Assembly: GCA_013349615.1 (NCBI GenBank)
Contig: DUZJ01000003.1
Coordinates: forward strand, 21,437 to 85,436
Direction of reading: 5' to 3'
Length of the DNA: 64,000 nt
From: Planctomycetota bacterium
GTDB lineage: Bacteria > Planctomycetota > Phycisphaerae > Sedimentisphaerales > Anaerobacaceae
The notes beneath the pieces were generated by a model, which saw nothing but the letters and a program-made list of their open reading frames with translations, was not told the DNA's origin and did no database searches. Made by a program: the position numbers and the translations under genes. Of the stretch, positions 26,772-35,014 are shown piece after piece; position 1 is the stretch's first letter, and the number at the start of each line of letters is the position of its first letter.

Positions 26772-28229
26772 TTACACCTCCCTCGGCACGACGAAAGGCC
26801 TACGGTACCGCCGCGTAAGCAGTCTGTTGGCTCTCCGATTATCCACGAACTTCTCTGTCTCAGGGTCAAACTTCAGCATCGGCCCAAGCTGGTACGTGCT
26901 CTTCGACAAATCCAGACCTAATGTACCCTTCACGGTTCGTTGTATCATCTCCCACGATTTGCCGATTTCTTCGTGCTTCCTGAATACATCGGGCTCCGTT
27001 TTGCCGGAAACCTGCTCACCAAGCCTGTAAGAGACGTTACCTAAGTGGCAGCACGCCGACGACAGATGAGCCTCGGCGATATCTGCGTGGAGCTCACCGC
27101 GCTTCCGGGTCCGCATGCAGTGTATGAAGTTCTCGAAGATGTTACCGGGTCCCATCTTAACATCAACATCTACCAGCTTTTCACTCTTGTCCGAACCCTT
27201 CGGATAGAACTTCCCGCCTTTGATTGCCCCTTCTTCAAGGTAGAACTCATTGGTGACTTTTGTCGGATACTTCTTGCCGTCCACACCGGCCTTACTGTTC
27301 AGGCCGATGACCTCGAAAACCAACAACGGTCCGCCAAAGTCCATAATCGTCAATTGACAATTTGGCGTCTGGGCCTGGTCGGTATAAGGCGGATGACCTT
27401 CTGTCGAGTTGACCCACCGGCCGCCCATGCTGATTACGCTCTTGGGAAGTGTCCTCTCGGGGATGGCCCAACGCGCGATGTCCATCTGATGCACGCCCTG
27501 GTTACCGATCTCTCCGTTGCCGAAATCCCAGAACCAGTGCCAGTTGTAGTGGACCAAATTACCGTGGTACGCCTGCTTCCGGGCCGGCCCGAGCCAGATA
27601 TCGAAGTCCACGTGTTCGGGCGGCTCTTCGATCGGCCTAAAGCCAATGCTCCAACGCGTCTTGGAGGCGTAGGCTTTGGATACCAACAGTTTGCCGTACT
27701 TGCCGCTGGCGATAGCCGCAACCTGCCTGGTCCAACTGCTGCTCGACCGGCTCTGCGTACCATGCTGCACAATTCTCTTGTATTTCTCTGCCGCCTCCAC
27801 GCACTTGCGCCCCTCAAAAACATTGTGGCTGCAAGGCTTCTCAACATAAACATCCTTGCCCGCCTGGCACGCCCAAATAGTCGCCAGCGAATGCCAGTGG
27901 TTCGTCGTCGCAATCGATATCGCGTCGATGTTCTTGTTATCCAACAGTTCGCGAATATCCACATAGGTGTCAACTTTTTTGTTGCGTTTTTTGAACGACT
28001 CGGCACGCCTTTCCAGAACTTTCCTGTCAACATCGCACAGCCCCGCCACCCGCACTCCGTCCATCTTATCGAAATTGCCGATGTGCGACCCGCCCCGGCC
28101 GTTGATTCCAACAACAGCAACACGAATCTCGTCGTTAGCTCCCCGCACACGGGAGAATGGTGCCAGCGTCAGACCGGCGCCAACCGCTGCCGAACGTTTC
28201 ATAAAGTCTCGACGTGTGATACGTTTCAT
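26772..28229 (-). CDS. Tat-exported Gfo/Idh/MocA-family oxidoreductase
   Basis: A 485-residue NAD(P)-dependent oxidoreductase. The twin-arginine signal TRRDFMKRS (4-12) is followed by a Rossmann fold with VAVVGINGRGG (38-47) and the family motif EKPCSHN containing Glu129-Lys130-Pro131. Members oxidise or reduce sugars and their derivatives. Tat export means the enzyme is folded with its cofactor before leaving the cytoplasm. A periplasmic member is the expected partner for DUF1080 hydrolases because it can form 3-keto glycosides. TAGGAGG precedes the ATG. Confidence 0.9.
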   Translation of the reverse strand: MKRITRRDFMKRSAAVGAGLTLAPFSRVRGANDEIRVAVVGINGRGGSHIGNFDKMDGVRVAGLCDVDRKVLERRAESFKKRNKKVDTYVDIRELLDNKNIDAISIATTNHWHSLATIWACQAGKDVYVEKPCSHNVFEGRKCVEAAEKYKRIVQHGTQSRSSSSWTRQVAAIASGKYGKLLVSKAYASKTRWSIGFRPIEEPPEHVDFDIWLGPARKQAYHGNLVHYNWHWFWDFGNGEIGNQGVHQMDIARWAIPERTLPKSVISMGGRWVNSTEGHPPYTDQAQTPNCQLTIMDFGGPLLVFEVIGLNSKAGVDGKKYPTKVTNEFYLEEGAIKGGKFYPKGSDKSEKLVDVDVKMGPGNIFENFIHCMRTRKRGELHADIAEAHLSSACCHLGNVSYRLGEQVSGKTEPDVFRKHEEIGKSWEMIQRTVKGTLGLDLSKSTYQLGPMLKFDPETEKFVDNRRANRLLTRRYRRPFVVPREV

Positions 28230-28463
28230 TGCTAACCTCCTATCATATTTGCGTCTCGTAATTCAAATACCCGGCCTTACGGCAGGCCAAGTGCTATTAG
28301 CAGACGAATTCTCGGCACCTACATCGCTGATACGGCACGAGATTCCTAATAAAGGCAATCGCATCCCAAAAAAGCATAACCGATAACGGCAAAAATTGCA
28401 AGCGCCAATTCGAAAAAAGCTCAGGTTTTTTCGAACACAAGTTTTTCCTCTCCCACCCTGTTC

Positions 28464-29330
28464 TCAATCAAGCCTGATTCCCTGCTGCTGTAGCCACTGT
28501 TTCAAATCACCCATTTCGCTGTCGAAAATCTCATTGTCGTAGTCTTCTTCCAGCTTCTGAACATTCCCAGCCAATTCCTCCTGCTCCTGAACAACATCGC
28601 TCAATTTCTTTTCGAACTCATCACCGACCGCCCGCAAATCATCAAGCTCAATATGCAGACCCAGAATCCCCACCAGGCGTCTTATCACCGCCTCTATACA
28701 CTTCGGATTATTGCCCTGTACATAAGCGGGAATCGTCGCTACGAAGCTTGCCATATTCAAATCGTGCTTGCCGGCGTTGGCGGTCAGGTAGGTAATGATA
28801 CTCGCGGGGCCTTCGTAGTCTGTGAATTTTACCCCGTACTGCTCGAAGGCAGCTTTAACCTGTGCGTCCGAAACTGAGCAGAATATTCGTGGTTCTCGCG
28901 TATGAGGCACCAGCCCGGCAACGCTGCCTATGAAATATATCTCTTTAACGCCGAATTCCGCACACAGCGAGAAGATACGCTCCGCAAATTCCTCCCAGTG
29001 CAGATGGGGTTCCCTGCCTAAAAACAGTATAAGATTGCCTTCCTCGCTGACAAAAAACTCATTTACCGGAATTCCAAACGTTGTAATCAGGCCGTCCTCT
29101 ATCTTCGTGTGCGGCCGAAATAGGGCCGCTATTTCCATTGAGCCCGGAAGGCTGTAGATATAGAAGTCATCCGGCTCGATTTCCGCAAATCTCTCCGCGC
29201 CGAGCTTGTCAATCAGGCACTTTACCGTTCCCGTCGAGACATTACCGCCGTCCATCCAGCCGGTAAAACCCAACAGCATCCGCGGTTTATCGAGTTTCGG
29301 CCTCTCGTAGATATTTAGTTTTCCAGCCAT
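28464..29330 (-). CDS. PAC2-family protein
   Basis: A 288-residue cytoplasmic protein of the PAC2 (proteasome assembly chaperone 2) fold. Typical segments are MLLGFTGWMDGGNVSTG, IYFIGSVAGLVPHTREP and GPASIITYLTANAGKHDLNMASFVATIPAYV, with a helical, acidic C-terminus. Bacterial PAC2 proteins are widespread and mostly uncharacterised. No proteasome gene is nearby. An AAGGG site precedes the ATG. Confidence 0.88.
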   Translation of the reverse strand: MAGKLNIYERPKLDKPRMLLGFTGWMDGGNVSTGTVKCLIDKLGAERFAEIEPDDFYIYSLPGSMEIAALFRPHTKIEDGLITTFGIPVNEFFVSEEGNLILFLGREPHLHWEEFAERIFSLCAEFGVKEIYFIGSVAGLVPHTREPRIFCSVSDAQVKAAFEQYGVKFTDYEGPASIITYLTANAGKHDLNMASFVATIPAYVQGNNPKCIEAVIRRLVGILGLHIELDDLRAVGDEFEKKLSDVVQEQEELAGNVQKLEEDYDNEIFDSEMGDLKQWLQQQGIRLD

Positions 29331-29473
29331 TTTTTCACCCTTCTAATAAAGGATTTTCCTTATATCATATATTTCCAACTTAATCCAGAAAAATCCCTAC
29401 AATTCCCTGCCCCGCCTGCCCGAATCCCTGTATGTTGTAGGCAGGGACCCATACTCCCCCGAAAAAGTTCTTC

Positions 29474-29502
29474 TTGACGCCAATTCCCCTTCATGCTAAT
29501 AT
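29474..29502 (+). promoter_or_regulatory. Sigma70-type promoter of the defence island
   Basis: TTGACG, 17 bases, TAATAT, about 127 bases before the methyltransferase start. The spacer 29331-29629 holds no gene. Confidence 0.5.
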
Positions 29503-29629
29503 TGTCATAAAACTAACTATAAAAAAGGCTATGGAGAAACACACAAATGGCGAAAAAATTACCCTTGAATAAATCATAAATTTTTTTATCATTTACATTG
29601 ATGCAAAGTTCATAAGGAGCATTACAGGA

Positions 29630-31249
29630 ATGGATTCGCGCGTAATCAAACTAACAACAGCAGCCCATAAACACGGCAATCTAAATATACGTACGTGTGG
29701 GCTCGGATTTTTCCCAAAAGGTATTCTTGGGGGCTCAACCAAAGCTAAATTAGGTAACGAAATTACAGTCAAGGCGGAGGGGCTTCCTGATTACATAAAG
29801 ACAGATATACCTACGGATAGAAATACCGGGCGCCCACGGTGGATATTCCGGAGGAGATCCTGGGTAAAGAAGTTTGTGCGCTATCACAACCTCAAACCAA
29901 ACGAATCGGTAAGGATTAAGCGGATTAATGAGAAGACATATGAAGTAATTCCAGAGAATAACAATGGCCAAGGAAGTACGAAACAAAGACTAAGGAAAAC
30001 AACAGGAACAAGGCAAGTTACTAGCGAGGAAAGACGCGTTGAGATATATCAGAAACATTTTGATCCTACCAAAGCTAGTGATGTTACGCACGATACACCA
30101 CTGGAGCGATTAAATTTGAACTGGCGTGAGAAGGATTTACGAGAAAAAGAAAGAACAAAACATGTTCATCGACTACACCCATATCTGGGAAAATATATTC
30201 CACAATTAGTTGAGATATTTCTTCGAAAGTATTTTACTCCGGGACAAACTGTTCTAGATCCTTTTGTTGGTTCCGGTACAACATCAGTTCAGGCGAATGA
30301 GCTTGGAATAAACTCCATAGGCTATGACGTATCAGCGTTCAATATTCTTCTCGCTCGTGTCAAAGCAGGTAAATATGACCTAATTAAAGCGCGCAAAGAA
30401 GTTTTAGATGTATTAAATAAGGTACGTTTGGCAACACAGATAGATAAGAGACAGGCAAAGCTCTTCGTTGAGGATTTGCCGGATGAGCTCAAAGAGCTAT
30501 TGAGTGAAACGGACAGTGAATATCTTAAGGAGTGGTTCGCACCGAGAGCTTTACGAGAATTACTAACGTATCGCTACTTTATCAAGATCGGCACATATTA
30601 CTATCTTGACCTGTTGAAAGTTATATTGTCACGGTCAGCAAGATCAGCACGGCTTACTACTCACTTTGACCTAGACTTTCCAAAGAATCCACAGAGAGGA
30701 CCATATTGGTGTTACAAGCACTCTAGGACGTGTTCACCAATCAAAGAAGCCTTCAAATTTTTGCGCCGATATAGCCTGGACACATTAATGCGAATTGAAG
30801 AGTTTGCACGTGTGCGCACAGATGCTTCCGTGGAGCTTTACCACGCCGACAGCCGTAAAGTGAGAATTCCACCTATAGATGGAGTTATGACTAGCCCGCC
30901 GTATGTTGGACTAATCGACTACCATGATCAGCACGCTTATAGTTACCATCTTTTAGGATTGCCGAGAAATTGCCATAATGAAATCGGCCCGGCTTCTAAA
31001 GGTAGAAGTGAAGAAGCCAAGAGACAGTACAAGCACGACATTGCTGCTGTTTTTCATCGAGTGCTAGATGCAATGAAATCAGGCGGACACCTAGTCGTAG
31101 TTGCGCACGACCGAGCCAATCTCTATTCTGATATAGCGAACAGTATCGGAGTGGAGGTAGAGGATATTGTTAGGAGACATGTTAATCGCCGCACGGGTAG
31201 ACGTGCTGGCAGTTTTTTTGAATCAGTATATATTTGGAGGAAACGATGA
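29630..31249 (+). CDS. DNA methyltransferase with N-terminal B3-like domain
   Basis: A 539-residue amino-methyltransferase (N4-cytosine or N6-adenine type). The SAM-binding motif DPFVGSGTT (210-218) precedes the catalytic TSPPY (421-425), the alpha-type order with a long target-recognition region between. LHPYLGKYIPQ before motif I and SPPYVGLIDYHDQHAYSY are typical of stand-alone methylases. Residues about 26-110 (FFPKGILGG, RPRWIFRRRSWVKKFV) resemble the B3-like DNA-binding domain of EcoRII-type enzymes. It is followed 21 bases later by the putative restriction enzyme, forming a type II pair. The DNA is more AT-rich than the flanks. Confidence 0.88.
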   Translation: MDSRVIKLTTAAHKHGNLNIRTCGLGFFPKGILGGSTKAKLGNEITVKAEGLPDYIKTDIPTDRNTGRPRWIFRRRSWVKKFVRYHNLKPNESVRIKRINEKTYEVIPENNNGQGSTKQRLRKTTGTRQVTSEERRVEIYQKHFDPTKASDVTHDTPLERLNLNWREKDLREKERTKHVHRLHPYLGKYIPQLVEIFLRKYFTPGQTVLDPFVGSGTTSVQANELGINSIGYDVSAFNILLARVKAGKYDLIKARKEVLDVLNKVRLATQIDKRQAKLFVEDLPDELKELLSETDSEYLKEWFAPRALRELLTYRYFIKIGTYYYLDLLKVILSRSARSARLTTHFDLDFPKNPQRGPYWCYKHSRTCSPIKEAFKFLRRYSLDTLMRIEEFARVRTDASVELYHADSRKVRIPPIDGVMTSPPYVGLIDYHDQHAYSYHLLGLPRNCHNEIGPASKGRSEEAKRQYKHDIAAVFHRVLDAMKSGGHLVVVAHDRANLYSDIANSIGVEVEDIVRRHVNRRTGRRAGSFFESVYIWRKR

Positions 31250-31270
31250 ATATGTTGAGGAATTTTAAAA

Positions 31271-32101
31271 ATGGCCGATTCCAATAAAATGAAGGATTCG
31301 ATCCAATCTGTTATAAAAGAAATGATGGATAGGGTCATGAATAAGGTTCTCATAACAGATCCCTTCATAAAGGAGCAACACCATGCAAAAAAACCTCTTT
31401 ATGCTGCACTCGTTCCAGACGAGATATTCAAAAGTTCACACTTCGAAAGAAGATTCGTAACTCCATTTGGCAGTGCATGGGAGAAGCTTGCTATAGTAGC
31501 GGCTAATGAGGGATTGGGATGTGGGATTAAAAGTCATTCAATTCATGGAACAGTCAAGGCTGAGAGGCTGAGACGCATTACAGAAATTCTTAATGCTCTT
31601 GAACACGGGGGGCGTGTAAAAGATAGGAGGAGGCCAGATTGGAATACAGAGCTTCCGTACGTTTTGGAAGGAGGCGGTGAGGATATTCCTGTAACTGTGA
31701 TTTGTGACGTCTATGCGGAGGACAAAGAAAAAGGTAAAAAATATGCTTTTGAGCTTAAAGCTCCTCTTCCCAATAGCGATCAAACTAAGGTTAGTAAGGA
31801 GAAAATATTCAAGCTGTACAGCATGGTACCATCACAAGTAGACGAAGCCTACTATGCTTTGCCATACAATCCCTACGGGCGTAGAGAAGATTACAACTGG
31901 AGTTTCCCAGCCAGGTGGTTTAATATGAAGGAGGATAATGTAGTTCTAATAGGTGATGAATTCTGGGAAAAGATAGGGGGATTAGGTACCTATCAATCAT
32001 TCATTGAAGCAGTAAACGAAATCGGACAAGAATATAGAGACAGGATATATAGAGAATTTCTCGGTATTGAACCCCCCGAGGAAGAAGGATTGCAACTTTA
32101 A
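31271..32101 (+). CDS. Putative type II restriction endonuclease, TdeIII-like
   Basis: A 276-residue protein directly after the methyltransferase. A PD-(D/E)xK-type active site is visible as Asp146 (VICDVYAE) and Glu161-x-Lys163 (FELKAP), with a conserved SAWEKLA earlier. The segment ELKAPLPNSDQTK followed by EKIFKLYSM resembles the TdeIII family of GGNCC-cutting enzymes, from memory rather than a search. Gene pairing with the methyltransferase supports restriction function even if the family name is wrong. The expected role is cutting unmodified foreign DNA in the cytoplasm. Confidence 0.7.
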   Translation: MADSNKMKDSIQSVIKEMMDRVMNKVLITDPFIKEQHHAKKPLYAALVPDEIFKSSHFERRFVTPFGSAWEKLAIVAANEGLGCGIKSHSIHGTVKAERLRRITEILNALEHGGRVKDRRRPDWNTELPYVLEGGGEDIPVTVICDVYAEDKEKGKKYAFELKAPLPNSDQTKVSKEKIFKLYSMVPSQVDEAYYALPYNPYGRREDYNWSFPARWFNMKEDNVVLIGDEFWEKIGGLGTYQSFIEAVNEIGQEYRDRIYREFLGIEPPEEEGLQL

Positions 32102-32164
32102 CACTTCCTATTTTTCATGCTAAGAAAAAACTAGGTAATAAACTAAGAATAAAAGCTAGGAACA

Positions 32165-32192
32165 GGAACCCGGCGGCTGGCCAATAAAGTAA
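32165..32192 (+). repeat. GGWP motif, copy A (degenerate)
   Basis: CCCGGCGGCTGGCCAATAAAGTAA lies about 70 bases after the restriction gene. In one frame it reads PGGWPIK-stop. Only the tail of the motif seen in copies B-D remains. Confidence 0.7.
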
Positions 32193-32227
32193 TTTGAATA
32201 CATATTAACTTTTTGGAAGCAATAAAA

Positions 32228-32989
32228 ATGGCACGAAAGAATGAAGCTGCTGATTGGTTAATTAGAGGTTATTCAATTCCAGAGATCGCCATGAAAATGG
32301 GTATTTCACCTATTTCAGTAAAGCTGTATCTATGTACGGTGGTTGGAGAGGGAAAAATTCAACGTTCCGATATATTTTTCAGTATTTCACCTAACAAGAG
32401 AAAAGCAATTGAAGAAATTGTAGGAAATTCTCAGGAATATCAAACTTGGGAAATTCAGAAAATTCTCGAAAATAATGGCTATGTAGTGTGTAAAGAAGAA
32501 TTAGATATTTTTTTGATGTTGCGGGAAAAAGATGCTTTGCTTGGTGATATGTATGAGTATATCAGGAAAATTGAGCTAACATTACATGATATGCTCAAAA
32601 AAGTATTTGTTGCAGAATTTGGTGGAGACTGGTGGCGTAAGGGTGTTCCTTTGAGTATTCGTAAAGAATGTGTTGCCCGAAAAGAAGAAGATGAAGAGCC
32701 AGTAAAAGATCCTTATTGCTATACTACGTTTATTAACTTGAGTGTTATTATTGAAAGAAACTGGAAAATATTTAGCTTAGTGCTACCTCCAAAACTTACA
32801 ATCAACAAAAAAACACTGCTTAAAGAATTTGGAAAAATTAACAATATCCGTAATAGGGTTATGCATCCAGTAAAAACGCGTGAGCTCACAGAAGAAGAAT
32901 TTTATTTCGTACACGATTTTCATAAGAAAATTGAACGTAGCAAGTGGCAACCTCCCCCAACCAATGTCAACGAAAACACAGAATCCTAA
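32228..32989 (+). CDS. HTH plus Swt1-like HEPN protein
   Basis: A 253-residue protein. Residues 1-40 form a helix-turn-helix (AADWLIRGYSIPEIAMKMGISPISVKLYL). The C-terminal half (about 110-220) resembles the Swt1-type HEPN domain: WWRKGVPLSIRKECVARKEEDEE, then NNIRNRVMHP with Arg208-x4-His213, the HEPN RNase signature. HEPN proteins are common abortive-infection or toxin-type RNases. The link with the neighbouring R-M genes suggests a back-up defence. The frame is open to a TTG at 32213; ATG 32228 is chosen for GGAAG ahead. Confidence 0.75.
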   Translation: MARKNEAADWLIRGYSIPEIAMKMGISPISVKLYLCTVVGEGKIQRSDIFFSISPNKRKAIEEIVGNSQEYQTWEIQKILENNGYVVCKEELDIFLMLREKDALLGDMYEYIRKIELTLHDMLKKVFVAEFGGDWWRKGVPLSIRKECVARKEEDEEPVKDPYCYTTFINLSVIIERNWKIFSLVLPPKLTINKKTLLKEFGKINNIRNRVMHPVKTRELTEEEFYFVHDFHKKIERSKWQPPPTNVNENTES

Positions 32990-33053
32990 GAACATCAGTA
33001 TCGACGAAGCAATCGACGCCCACGGCGCCTGGCCAGATGCGTTTAACACATGA
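32964..33053 (+). CDS. GGWP motif, copy B: 29-residue ORF overlapping the HEPN gene
   Basis: A small ORF starting inside the end of the HEPN gene in another frame and ending 24 bases before the next gene. It encodes a peptide ending ISIDEAIDAHGAWPDAFNT. The core ID-(A/T)-H-x-(G/A)-WP is shared with copies C and D. Whether it is translated is unknown. The repeated occurrence between genes, not the ORF itself, is the reason to annotate it. Confidence 0.5.
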   Translation: MSTKTQNPKNISIDEAIDAHGAWPDAFNT

Positions 33054-33077
33054 TGTTAAGAAATCGAGATTGTTTAT

Positions 33078-33419
33078 ATGACCTTAAAAGAGATAAAACA
33101 ACAAAAAAAAGAACTAACGAAGATATTGCAAAATGACTCTGCCGAGCAGAGGGTTATAGATCTTGTGAAGCTTGCCCAACAAGTTGGAGCGAGTACTCTA
33201 AGGATGGGACGAACCACAGCCGACGTTAACGAAGTCCCCCAAAATATTATAACTGAGAGTGAAATCGTGCAGAATATAAATATGGCGTTGCAGACTGCCT
33301 CGATGCTTGTAATGAGCAAAGCCGCTATTTGTGCTGCTATAACTGCCGTGATAAGTGCATTAGCGGCATGGGCCGCGGTCTTCGCGAATTTTTTGCGAAG
33401 TTATTCAGCGAAACCATAA
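33078..33419 (+). CDS. Small protein with C-terminal membrane segment
   Basis: A 113-residue protein. Residues 1-70 are charged and helical (MTLKEIKQQKKELTKILQN). Residues about 75-105 form a hydrophobic hairpin or helix (KAAICAAITAVISALAAWAAVFANF). It is embedded in the defence island between the HEPN and GIY-YIG genes and flanked by GGWP motifs on both sides. A membrane effector role is possible, but nothing in the sequence proves it. Family not recognised. Confidence 0.6.
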   Translation: MTLKEIKQQKKELTKILQNDSAEQRVIDLVKLAQQVGASTLRMGRTTADVNEVPQNIITESEIVQNINMALQTASMLVMSKAAICAAITAVISALAAWAAVFANFLRSYSAKP

Positions 33420-33424
33420 GAATC

Positions 33425-33478
33425 ATGCAGCAAATTGATGAAACAATCGACACCCACGTCGGCTGGCCAATAAAATAA
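33425..33478 (+). CDS. GGWP motif, copy C: 17-residue ORF
   Basis: ATG at 33425, stop TAA at 33476-33478; peptide MQQIDETIDTHVGWPIK. It lies six bases after the preceding gene and 17 before the next. It corresponds base for base with copy D over CACGGCGGCTGGCCAATAAAA with one or two differences. Confidence 0.5.
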   Translation: MQQIDETIDTHVGWPIK

Positions 33479-33494
33479 AAAAAAGGGAAGAAGA

Positions 33495-34220
33495 ATGGCA
33501 AAAGCAAAAAAAACAAAAAGAAAATCAAGAGCAATAGTCCAAGGTCATTTGGAAAGAATTAACAGTCAAGTTTTCGATAACTACCGAGATCAAATAACCG
33601 AGTTGATTGGTAAGAACCATGGTGTTTATGCTCTTTACCGACGAAATAAGCTTTACTATATAGGTTTGGCAGCTGACTTAAAAGGACGTATAAGAACACA
33701 TCTGAAAGACCGCCATAAAGGTAAATGGGACCATTTTAGCCTTTATATAATTCGCAAGGAAGATCACATAAGAGAGGTTGAGTCACTATTAGCAAGAATA
33801 GCAAAACCACCAGGCAATAAACAAATGGGCAAATTAGGCAGGTCAAGAAACCTTTTGCCATTTTTGAAACAGATTGTAACTTCGAAAGTCAAGCATGATA
33901 TTGAGTTTTTATTTGGAACTCCAAAAGAATTACAAAAAAGAAAAAAGAGAAAAGTAAGGAAGACAAAGGGGCATCGAGCAAAACGTCCTCTTAAAGGTCT
34001 CTTTCCAACCGGAAAGATGATCTATCGCAAATACAAAGGTAAAGACTACAAGGCTTGGATCTCTGGTAATGGGAAGATCAAGTACAACGGAAAATGGTAT
34101 GATAGTCCATCGGTTGTTGGCAGCGTAGTTCGTGGCGGAAAATCGACCAACGGGTGGCGGTTTTGGAAGTACAAAAGCAAATCTGGTGAATTAGTTGAGC
34201 TCGCAGTACTGAAAGAATAA
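33495..34220 (+). CDS. GIY-YIG nuclease fused to a RAMA domain
   Basis: A 241-residue protein. The GIY-YIG nuclease domain (about 41-115) has GVYALY (43-48), YYIGLA (54-59), catalytic Arg65 (LKGRIRTHL) and Glu95 (REVESLL). The linker (145-163) is very basic. The C-terminal RAMA-like domain (163-228) shows LKGLFPTGKMIYRKYKGKDY, GKIKYNGKWYDSPSVVGS and NGWRFW. RAMA domains are predicted readers of modified DNA, so a modification-dependent nuclease is inferred. GGGAAGAAG precedes the ATG. Member of the defence island. Confidence 0.82.
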   Translation: MAKAKKTKRKSRAIVQGHLERINSQVFDNYRDQITELIGKNHGVYALYRRNKLYYIGLAADLKGRIRTHLKDRHKGKWDHFSLYIIRKEDHIREVESLLARIAKPPGNKQMGKLGRSRNLLPFLKQIVTSKVKHDIEFLFGTPKELQKRKKRKVRKTKGHRAKRPLKGLFPTGKMIYRKYKGKDYKAWISGNGKIKYNGKWYDSPSVVGSVVRGGKSTNGWRFWKYKSKSGELVELAVLKE

Positions 34221-34252
34221 TCGACACACACGGCGGCTGGCCAATAAAATAG
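34217..34252 (+). repeat. GGWP motif, copy D
   Basis: Starts at the last codons of the GIY-YIG gene. In another frame it reads IIDTHGGWPIK-stop (34217-34252). No start codon is available between the preceding in-frame stop (34196-34198) and the motif, so it is probably not an independent gene. Confidence 0.65.
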
Positions 34253-34259
34253 AATTCTT

Positions 34260-34510
34260 TTATCTCAGCCTGCCCTGAGCATAGTCGAACGGGACTAAAA
34301 GAATTCTACCCTGAGCTTGTCGAATGGGTCTATCCTGAGCCCAAATTTTCTAAAATTTTACTTGATAATTAACATTTCCTGTTGTATAATATCTATCAAA
34401 CTAAATATTGGAACTTTGATACACGCAAAAATAAGTTCAAATTCAAGGGAAACCACGAACTATGGAGCCTGTCCTGAGCAAACCCGTCCTGAGTTCTATC
34501 GAAGGAGCCG
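34260..34510. repeat. Cluster of REP-type repeats
   Basis: CCTGAGCATAGTCGAACGGG (34271-34290), CCCTGAGCTTGTCGAATGGG (34309-34328) and CCTGAGTTCTATCGAAGGAG (34488-34507) belong to one family of short repeats with a CCTGAGC and a TCGAA(N)GG half. The DNA between them is AT-rich and holds no gene. Confidence 0.6.
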
Positions 34511-34850
34511 AAGGAAACAATGAACTACTCAAAAGCATCGAGAATCAAACTTTAGCTCACTTTAGGCACTTTAGCTCACTTTTCACTAACTTTTCCTCTA
34601 CAACTGTAGAGAGCGCACTACAAATCGCTCATTTTATGCAAAACAAACCCAATTTCCAAAAAGCCCAAATGAACGTAAGCCGAGTATTAACAAAGGATTA
34701 CGAAGATGAGACACTTGGTCAACGCGGGAAAAACAAACCCAATTCAAAGCCAATTCAAAGCCAATCAAACCCAATTAAAGCCAATAAAATGCCAAAACAA
34801 ACCCAATACAAACCCAAAACAAACCCAATTTCAAAGGCAAAAAATGCTGA
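34511..34850 (+). repeat. Dispersed ~350-bp element, copy 2
   Basis: Matches 15820-16135 in inverted orientation. It includes a 7-base hairpin (CTCTACA/TGTAGAG), the line TTATGCAAAACAAACCCAAT, AACAAAGGATTACGAAGATG and a CAAAGCCAATT tandem. The frame encoding ...FMQNKPNFQKAQMNV... is open from 34462 to 34911, the same frame that is open in copy 1. No transposase or known fold. Confidence 0.8.
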
Positions 34851-35014
34851 TTCCGTGTCCTGTCGGCGAGTGCCCGGCTGTTGTGGGCTTTTAGAAAAGT
34901 GTCATTTTTAAGAAAGGCGGACAATTTAGATGATAGGGATTTATGAATGATTGTTTCGAGGCAATATTACTACTGCGGGTATATCGCTGTTCTATAGCGA
35001 GCCTGGATGTCTTT

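Noticed and set aside
32165..34252. Integron cassette array
   Set aside because: The recurrent intergenic motifs suggest cassettes, but they lack the GTTRRRY and RYYYAAC core sites of attC, and no integrase is in the window. Reported as an unexplained motif instead.
34260..34345. CRISPR array
   Set aside because: The short CCTGAGC...TCGAA repeats are irregularly spaced and scattered over the whole window, as expected of REP elements.
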